Part shown: in pieces, positions 59,001 to 64,000 of the stretch
Position numbering within the stretch: the stretch's first letter is position 1
How the letters are laid out: each line of letters starts with the position of its first letter
Assembly (NCBI RefSeq): GCF_030816965.1
Contig: NZ_JAUSYQ010000002.1
Span: 6,872,001 to 6,936,000 of the forward strand
Source: Streptomyces canus
GTDB lineage: Bacteria; Actinomycetota; Actinomycetes; Streptomycetales; Streptomycetaceae
Reading direction: 5' to 3'
Length of the DNA: 64,000 nucleotides
Notes under the pieces: model-generated
Databases searched by the model: none
Told to the model about the DNA's origin: nothing
What the model saw: only the letters and a program-made list of their open reading frames with translations
Translations under genes and position numbers: made by a program

Positions 59001-59910
59001 TGGCCGACTCCGCGCTCGCGAGCGCCTTCTCGGCGGCCGACTTCGCCTCGGTGAGCACCTTCTCGGCCTCGGCCTGCGCCTTGCGCAGCGCCTCCTCGGC
59101 CTCCGTCATCCGCTGTTCGGCGGCCCGGCTGAGCTCGGTGGCCTGGCGGCGGGCGCTGTCCGACTCGGTCGCCGTGGAGGTGCGCAGCTGCTCGGCGTGG
59201 TCGGTGGCCTCCTGGGCCTGCGTGGAGGCGGCGTCGAGCAGGCGCTCGGCGTCCGCGCGGGCGCGGCGCAACAGCTGTTCGGCCTCCGCGCGGGCGGCCT
59301 CGGCCTCGCTCTGCAGACGCTGGCGGGCCTCGGAGGTGACCCGCTCGGCCTCGGCGCGGGCGGCCGCCATGGCCTGCTCGGCCTCGGCACGGGACTCCTC
59401 CAGGAGCCGTCGGGCCTGTGACTCGCTGCGGGCGCGCAGCTGCTCGGCCCACGCCACGTTCTCGTTGACGTGCGACTCGACGGTCTGCCGGCGCTCGGCC
59501 AGCTCCTGGTCGAGCTGCTGACGGCGGGTGACCGCCTCCTGATGCAGCTCTGCCTGCAGACGCGCGGCCTGCTCCGCGTGCTCCTGGAGGATGCGCTGGG
59601 TCTGGGCACGGACCTGGCTCAGTTCGCGCTCGGCGTCCTGGCGCAACTGGTCGGCCTGGATCTGGGCATTGCGCAGCAACTGTTCGGCCTGGTAGCCGAT
59701 GTCCCCGCCGCCGAATTCGGGCCGGGACATGAGGGTGCGCCGCGCCTCGTGCAACTTGGCGCGCAGCACCTCGACCTGGTAGCCGAGGTCCTCGGCGTGC
59801 TGGATCGCCTTTTCCCGCTCGGTCTTCAGCCGCTCCATCTCGGCCTCGAACCGAGAGAGGTGGTCGACGTCAGCCGCCGGCTCTCGCTCCTGGCGTTCGT
59901 AGCCCCGCAC
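56031..59910 (-). pseudogene. scy: Scy, long coiled-coil polarity protein, frameshifted as sequenced
   Basis: A coiled-coil protein of about 1,290 residues that organises the apical growth complex with DivIVA and FilP. The N-terminus RGYERQEREPAADVDHLSRF leads into a repetitive Ala/Glu/Arg coil. The frame is intact from 59910 to about 58010 (ERIRTLQQQAEA), then one extra base in a GGG run (58007-58009, CCC on the plus strand) shifts it; the next frame continues EADRLRTEAASDASASRAEG to the stop at 56031. Removing one base gives an uninterrupted protein of normal size. GTG at 59910 gives the family N-terminus, but a TTG at 59940 has a better AGGAG. Loss of scy disturbs branching, so an error in the sequence is more likely than a real knockout. 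Confidence 0.8.
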
Positions 59911-60142
59911 TGCGCGGTCCCATCCGTCCCCTGGTCGCAAGTCTCTCCTGACGAGCCCTGTCCATCCGCCGAACGGGGCCCCCGGGGAATGGTGTCAGAT
60001 CAACGGCGGAGCATGGGCTGCTGCCCGCCGCTCGCCCCCCGAAACCCGTACCCCGGCTCGGTTCTGCCGCCATGGGCAGGACCCGGTCGCCCTGGGAAGA
60101 GCGGCGACCGCCCCCAACCCTACCGGCCCATATGTACGAGGG

Positions 60143-60583
60143 TCAGTGCTCAGGTGACTCAACAGGCGCCGAAGTGACCAGTTCTGTCAGTACGCCGTGG
60201 CAATCCTTCGGGTGCAGGAAGGTGATCCGTGACCCCATGGAGCCGCGTCGCGGCTCCTCGTACAGGACGCGAACGCCCTTGTCCTTGATGTCCGCGGCGT
60301 CCGCGTCCACGTCAGCCGTACCGAAAGCGATGTGGTGGACACCCTCGCCGTTCTTGTCCAGCCACTTGGCGACGGTCGAGTCGGGGCGGGTCGGCTCCAG
60401 AAGCTGCAGGTAGGAGGCGCCGCCGTCGGAGGTTTCGTTGATCTTGAGCATGGCCTCGCGCACGCCCTGCTCCTCGTTGACCTCGGAGTGGAACACCTCG
60501 AAGCCGTAGGTGGCCCGGTAGAACTCGACGGTCTTGTCGAGGTCGAAGCAGGCGATCCCGATGTGGTCGATTCGCGTCAGCAT
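60143..60583 (-). CDS. mce: Methylmalonyl-CoA epimerase
   Basis: A 146-residue vicinal-oxygen-chelate fold enzyme interconverting (2S)- and (2R)-methylmalonyl-CoA. Metal ligands are seen as His7 in RIDHIGIACFDLD, the Gln/Glu region YLQLLEPTRPDS, His in EGVHHIAFGTAD, and the C-terminal Glu in CHGVLTELV. ATG at 60583. It is divergent from the thiolase gene and functions with meaB and the B12-dependent mutase in propionyl-CoA metabolism, a precursor source for polyketides. Confidence 0.95.
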   Translation of the reverse strand: MLTRIDHIGIACFDLDKTVEFYRATYGFEVFHSEVNEEQGVREAMLKINETSDGGASYLQLLEPTRPDSTVAKWLDKNGEGVHHIAFGTADVDADAADIKDKGVRVLYEEPRRGSMGSRITFLHPKDCHGVLTELVTSAPVESPEH

Positions 60584-60731
60584 GGTTTCAGTGCAGCGCT
60601 CCCGGCATGGTTACGCAACGTGCGCGCGATCACACCGACGGCCCGATGACGGCACGGAGTGCCACTCAGTACATTTTGAGTAAACCCTCGTTCACTCCTC
60701 GGCAGTGCAGCCGGTAAGGGGATCACAGCTC

Positions 60732-61934
60732 ATGTCTGGATCGAACAGCACGACCTCGGTGATCGTCGCGGGCGCCCGTACGCCCATGGGGCGGTTGCTG
60801 GGCTCGCTGAAGTCCTTCTCCGGAGCCGACCTCGGCGGCTTCGCGATCAAGGCCGCCCTCGACCGTGCGGGGATCGGCGGCGACCAGGTGCAGTACGTCA
60901 TCATGGGTCAGGTCCTCCAGGCCGGCGCGGGTCAGATCCCGGCCCGCCAGGCCGCGGTCAAGGCCGGCATCCCGATGAACGTCCCGGCGCTCACCGTCAA
61001 CAAGGTGTGTCTGTCCGGCCTCGACGCCATCGCGCTTGCCGACCAGTTGATCCGCGCGGGTGAATTCGACGTGATCGTCGCGGGCGGCCAGGAGTCCATG
61101 ACCAACGCCCCCCACCTGCTCCCGAAGTCCCGCGAGGGCTTCAAGTACGGCGCGATCGAGATGCTCGACGCGATGGCCCACGACGGCCTCACCGACCCCT
61201 GGGAGAACATCCCCATGGGCCAGTCGACCGAGACGCACAACACCCGCCTCGGCATTCAGCGCCCCGCGCAGGACGAGATCGCCGCCCTGTCCCACCAGCG
61301 GGCCGCCGCCGCACAGAAGAACGGCATCTTCGAGGCCGAGATCACCCCGGTCGAGATCCCGCAGCGCAAGGGCGAGCCGGTCGTCTTCAGCAAGGACGAG
61401 GGCATCCGCGCCGACACCACGGCCGAGTCCCTGGGCAAGCTGCGCCCCGCGTTCACCAAGGACGGCACCATCACCGCAGGAACCTCCTCGCAGATCTCGG
61501 ACGGTGCGGCGGCCGTGGTCGTGATGAGCAAGGCCAAGGCGCAGGAGCTCGGCCTGGAGTGGATCGCCGAGATCGGCGCCCACGGCAATGTGGCGGGCCC
61601 GGACAACTCCCTGCAGTCCCAGCCGTCCAACGCGATCCTGCACGCCCTCAAGAAGGAGGGCCTGGAGGTCTCCGACCTCGATCTCATCGAGATCAACGAG
61701 GCCTTCGCCGCGGTGGCCGTCCAGTCAATGAAGGACCTCGGCGTTTCCACGGATCGGGTGAACGTCAACGGTGGCGCGATCGCCCTGGGCCACCCCATCG
61801 GCATGTCCGGCGCCCGGCTCGTCCTGCACCTCGCCCTGGAGCTCAAGCGGCGCGGCGGCGGTGTCGGCGCGGCCGCGCTGTGCGGTGGCGGCGGTCAGGG
61901 TGACGCGCTCGTCGTGCGGGTACCCAAGGCCTGA
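60732..61934 (+). CDS. Acetyl-CoA acetyltransferase (thiolase)
   Basis: A 400-residue thiolase condensing two acetyl-CoA to acetoacetyl-CoA or cleaving it. The nucleophile is Cys93 in [15 protein letters not shown]. The second active-site pair is His in [17 protein letters not shown] and Cys in [15 protein letters not shown]; the [13 protein letters not shown] motif is also present. ATG at 60732 follows AAGGGG at about ten bases. It precedes meaB with a 49-base gap and is probably cotranscribed with it. Confidence 0.95.
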   Translation: MSGSNSTTSVIVAGARTPMGRLLGSLKSFSGADLGGFAIKAALDRAGIGGDQVQYVIMGQVLQAGAGQIPARQAAVKAGIPMNVPALTVNKVCLSGLDAIALADQLIRAGEFDVIVAGGQESMTNAPHLLPKSREGFKYGAIEMLDAMAHDGLTDPWENIPMGQSTETHNTRLGIQRPAQDEIAALSHQRAAAAQKNGIFEAEITPVEIPQRKGEPVVFSKDEGIRADTTAESLGKLRPAFTKDGTITAGTSSQISDGAAAVVVMSKAKAQELGLEWIAEIGAHGNVAGPDNSLQSQPSNAILHALKKEGLEVSDLDLIEINEAFAAVAVQSMKDLGVSTDRVNVNGGAIALGHPIGMSGARLVLHLALELKRRGGGVGAAALCGGGGQGDALVVRVPKA

Positions 61935-61983
61935 GTCCCCGTAGGTTTCGGGCGAAGCGCGTTTTCAGGCGAACGGAGCTGTG

Positions 61984-62940
61984 ATGCAGGACGTCTCCAC
62001 CCTGGTGACCCAGGCCAGGGAGGGCCGCCCGCGGGCCGTGGCCCGGCTGATCTCCCTGGTGGAGGGGGCGTCCCCGCAGCTCAGGGAGATCATGGCGACG
62101 CTCGCCCCGCTCACCGGCAACGCGTACGTGGTGGGCCTGACGGGCTCGCCGGGGGTGGGCAAGTCGACGTCCACCTCGGCTCTCGTGACCGCCTACCGCA
62201 AGCAGGGCAGGCGGGTCGGCGTCCTGGCCGTCGACCCGTCCTCGCCGTTCTCCGGCGGTGCCCTGCTCGGCGACCGGGTGCGCATGTCGGAGCACGCCTC
62301 CGACCCCGGCGTCTACATCCGCTCCATGGCGACCCGCGGCCACCTCGGCGGTCTCGCCTGGGCCGCCCCGCAGGCCATCCGGGTCCTGGACGCGGCCGGC
62401 TGCGACGTGATCCTGGTCGAGACGGTCGGCGTCGGCCAGTCCGAGGTGGAGATCGCAGCCCAGGCGGACACGTCCGTGGTGCTGCTGGCCCCCGGGATGG
62501 GCGACGGCATCCAGGCCGCCAAGGCAGGAATCCTGGAGATCGGCGACGTGTACGTCGTCAACAAGGCCGACCGTGACGGCGCCGACGCGACCGCCCGCGA
62601 GCTCAACCACATGCTGGGTCTGGGCGAGTCCCGCGGCCCGGGCGACTGGCGCCCGCCGATCGTCAAGACGGTCGCCGCCCGCGCCGAGGGTGTCGACGAG
62701 GTCGTGGAAGCCCTGGAGAAGCACCGCGCCTGGATGGAGGAGCGCGGCGTCCTCGCCGAGCGCCGCCGCATCCGCGCCGCCCACGAGGTCGAGACGATCG
62801 CCGTCACCGCCCTGCGCGAACGCATCGGCGACCTCAGGGGCGACCGGCGCCTGGACGCGCTCGCGGAGAGGATCGTCACCGGCGAACTGGACCCCTACCG
62901 CGCGGCGGACGAGCTGGTGGAGGGCCTGACCCGGGGCTGA
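61984..62940 (+). CDS. meaB: Methylmalonyl-CoA mutase-associated GTPase MeaB
   Basis: A 318-residue G3E-type GTPase that protects and reloads adenosylcobalamin-dependent methylmalonyl-CoA mutase. Walker A is GLTGSPGVGKSTSTSAL. Other G motifs are AVDPSSPFSGGALLGDRVRM, VETVGVGQSEVEIA and VVNKADRDGAD (G4). The C-terminal dimerisation helices follow. Adjacent GTG (61981) and ATG (61984) codons are both possible; the ATG has better spacing to GGAG. The small palindrome GGGGC-TGA-GCCCC overlaps the stop codon. Confidence 0.95.
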   Translation: MQDVSTLVTQAREGRPRAVARLISLVEGASPQLREIMATLAPLTGNAYVVGLTGSPGVGKSTSTSALVTAYRKQGRRVGVLAVDPSSPFSGGALLGDRVRMSEHASDPGVYIRSMATRGHLGGLAWAAPQAIRVLDAAGCDVILVETVGVGQSEVEIAAQADTSVVLLAPGMGDGIQAAKAGILEIGDVYVVNKADRDGADATARELNHMLGLGESRGPGDWRPPIVKTVAARAEGVDEVVEALEKHRAWMEERGVLAERRRIRAAHEVETIAVTALRERIGDLRGDRRLDALAERIVTGELDPYRAADELVEGLTRG

Positions 62941-62954
62941 GCCCCTGATACGTT
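62926..62954 (+). promoter_or_regulatory. Putative promoter for a leaderless transcript upstream of the MFS gene
   Basis: CTGACC (62926-62931), a 17-base spacer and TACGTT (62949-62954), the last base seven bases before ATG at 62962. This spacing predicts a transcript beginning at or next to the ATG. The -35 lies inside the end of meaB. Confidence 0.5.
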
Positions 62955-62961
62955 GACCGTC

Positions 62962-62982
62962 ATGTTCCTCTCCTTGGCGTAG
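62962..62982 (+). CDS. Six-residue leaderless reading frame MFLSLA ahead of the MFS gene
   Basis: ATG TTC CTC TCC TTG GCG TAG, with no ribosome site but a promoter-like sequence at the right distance for leaderless translation. A 13-pair hairpin begins five bases after the stop, and the exporter gene starts about 85 bases downstream. The arrangement fits a leader peptide that senses stalled or slowed ribosomes. Only the layout supports it. Confidence 0.4.
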   Translation: MFLSLA

Positions 62983-62987
62983 GGCCG

Positions 62988-63032
62988 CACCGAGCCACGG
63001 TTCGAGCACACCGCTCCCGTGGCTCCTCGGTG
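62988..63032 (+). promoter_or_regulatory. Hairpin between the leader frame and the MFS gene
   Basis: CACCG-AGCCACGG (62988-63000) pairs with CCGTGGCT (63017-63024) and, after a three-base bulge CCT, with CGGTG (63028-63032). The loop is 16 bases. No T-run follows, so translational control or a Rho-dependent mechanism is more likely than a simple terminator. Confidence 0.55.
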
Positions 63033-63065
63033 TCCCCTTCCACGCCTCCTTCGAGGAACTCACCC

Positions 63066-64000
63066 ATGGCTGCCTCCTACGCGAGCGTGCTGCGCATTCC
63101 GCACGCCCGCCGTACCTTCGCCACCGCCCTGCTCGGCAGGCTGTCGTACGGCGTCGTCCCGCTGTCCGTGATGCTCGCCGTGATCCGCGCCTCGGGCTCG
63201 TACGCGGTGGCGGGTGCCGTGATGGCGCTCTTCGGTGCCACCGTCGTCTTCCTGGCGCCCGCGCGGGCCGCTCTGATCGACCGCTTCGGGCCGCCGCGAG
63301 CGCTCGTCCCCATGCTCTCGGCCTACGTCCTGCTGCTCGCCCTGCTCACCGCGGCCGTCTGGCGCCCAGGCGCGCCCCCTGTCCTCCTCGGCACCCTCAC
63401 CGCCCTCGCGGGAGCCTGCGTCCCGCCGCTCGGACCGACCATGCGGGCCGTGTGGGCACGGCTCGCCCAGGACGACAAGGCGCTGCTCCAGCGGGCGTAC
63501 AGCCTCGACGGGGTGGCCGAGGAACTGCTCTTCGTCTCGGGGCCGCTGCTGGTGGGCGTCCTCGTCGGGGCCGCCGCCCCGGCCGTGGGGCTCGTCGTCG
63601 GCGCCGCCCTGATGGTGGCGGGGACGGCCGGCTTCGTACGGTCGCCCGCGGTACGGGCCGTGCGTCCCGCGGGTTCTTCTCCACGACGGGACAGCGGCGG
63701 CCGACGCGTACTGCGCCGGGTCTGCCGTCCCGTCGTGGCCGCCGCGGCCGTGGGCCTCGCGCTCGGTGTGCTCGACCTGCTCGTCGTCGTGTTCGCCGAG
63801 CGGCATCATCACGGCGGCGCGAGCGTGGCCTGGGTGCTCGCGGCGCTGTCGGCCGGAAGCGCGGTCGGCGGGATGCTCAACGGCGCGGTGAACTGGCGAA
63901 CGCCCGCCCGGACCCGGCTGGCGCTGCTGACGGCCTGCCTGGGCCTCGCGCTCGTCGGCGCCGGGCTCGCACCGGGCCTCGGCATCCTCGCCCTGGTCAT
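63066..64000 (+). CDS. MFS transporter (start only; runs off the window)
   Basis: The frame is open from ATG at 63066 to the window end (about 311 residues). It starts MAASYASVLRIPHARRTFAT and shows repeated hydrophobic helices, for example LLGRLSYGVVPLSVMLAVIR, AVAGAVMALFGATVVFLAPA, ALVPMLSAYVLLLALLTAAV and VLLGTLTALAGACVPPLGPT. The loop between helices 2 and 3 reads RAALIDRFGPPRAL, the MFS motif A equivalent. A central cytosolic Arg-rich loop (GSSPRRDSGGRRVLRRVCR) separates the two halves. The ATG follows GAGGA. The substrate is unknown. It is set off from meaB by its own promoter, small leader frame and hairpin. Confidence 0.85.
   Translation, partial: MAASYASVLRIPHARRTFATALLGRLSYGVVPLSVMLAVIRASGSYAVAGAVMALFGATVVFLAPARAALIDRFGPPRALVPMLSAYVLLLALLTAAVWRPGAPPVLLGTLTALAGACVPPLGPTMRAVWARLAQDDKALLQRAYSLDGVAEELLFVSGPLLVGVLVGAAAPAVGLVVGAALMVAGTAGFVRSPAVRAVRPAGSSPRRDSGGRRVLRRVCRPVVAAAAVGLALGVLDLLVVVFAERHHHGGASVAWVLAALSAGSAVGGMLNGAVNWRTPARTRLALLTACLGLALVGAGLAPGLGILALV

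Noticed and set aside
55908..59940. Very long forward-strand frames (630-740 codons) opposite filP and scy
   Set aside because: They are repetitive Leu/Gly/Arg or Ser/Ala-rich mirror images of the coiled-coil genes on the reverse strand, without ribosome sites or domains.

Overview
The window is chromosomal DNA of a Streptomyces or a very close relative. The evidence is the very high G+C, the GTG and TTG starts, the polar-growth cytoskeleton genes filP and scy, nucS, a mycelial-type chitinase promoter, and a gene order (lysA-hom-thrC-thrB-rho-rpmE-prfA-prmC-atp operon-chitinase-nucS-filP-scy-mce-meaB) that is, from memory, the conserved core order of Streptomyces. The species cannot be fixed from the sequence alone.

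Region 1 (about 1-9,950) is accessory and decayed. It lies immediately 3' of a tRNA-Arg(CCG) gene, a typical integration site for actinomycete integrative elements. It holds relics of a Tn3-family transposase and a zinc alcohol dehydrogenase, and a ruined partner-switching sigma module: an intact STAS antagonist, an anti-sigma kinase with a one-base deletion, and the first 40 or so codons of a SigB/SigF-type sigma factor. It also carries an archaeal-type (AspRS2) aspartyl-tRNA synthetase behind what reads as a full-length T-box leader, an APH-fold phosphotransferase, a P-loop kinase-like protein, a nucleotidyltransferase and a DUF2461-like protein.

Region 2 (about 9,950-29,350) is core: tRNA-Arg, a stand-alone receiver protein, the ArgS-related protein NrtL, aspartate-family amino-acid synthesis (lysA, hom, thrC, thrB), rho with a large Arg/Gly/Gln-rich insert, a secreted trypsin-like protease with FG-GAP repeats, an LCP cell-wall ligase, the translation cluster rpmE-prfA-prmC and a Sua5/YrdC tRNA-modification gene. 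A low-molecular-weight phosphatase homologue without its nucleophile, an SHMT-like enzyme and a WecA/MraY-type glycosyl-phosphate transferase follow.

Region 3 (29,350-37,450) is the complete F1Fo ATP synthase operon atpIBEFHAGDC, preceded by a Rex-type redox operator and containing a terminator-like hairpin between atpD and atpC. Region 4 (37,450-54,610) holds a DUF2550 protein, a family-18 chitinase with the paired repeat operator, a two-component system, a cobalamin adenosyltransferase, a 3-hydroxybutyryl-CoA dehydrogenase, a second STAS protein, a large membrane-anchored NTPase with a Ser/Thr/Pro tail, nucS, an LLM flavin oxidoreductase and two tandem ABC-2 exporter cassettes. Region 5 (54,610-64,000) carries filP and scy, then propionyl/acyl-CoA genes (mce, a thiolase, meaB) and the start of an MFS exporter preceded by a tiny leaderless reading frame and a hairpin.

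Three otherwise conserved genes (the anti-sigma kinase at about 2,789, the glycosyl-phosphate transferase at about 28,512 and scy at about 58,008) are each broken by one base. The last two should be checked for sequencing error before being called pseudogenes. The most interesting signals are the T-box/AspRS2 unit, the leaderless six-codon reading frame ahead of the MFS gene, the Cys-to-Ser phosphatase homologue and the two translated or intergenic G/C mini-palindromes.
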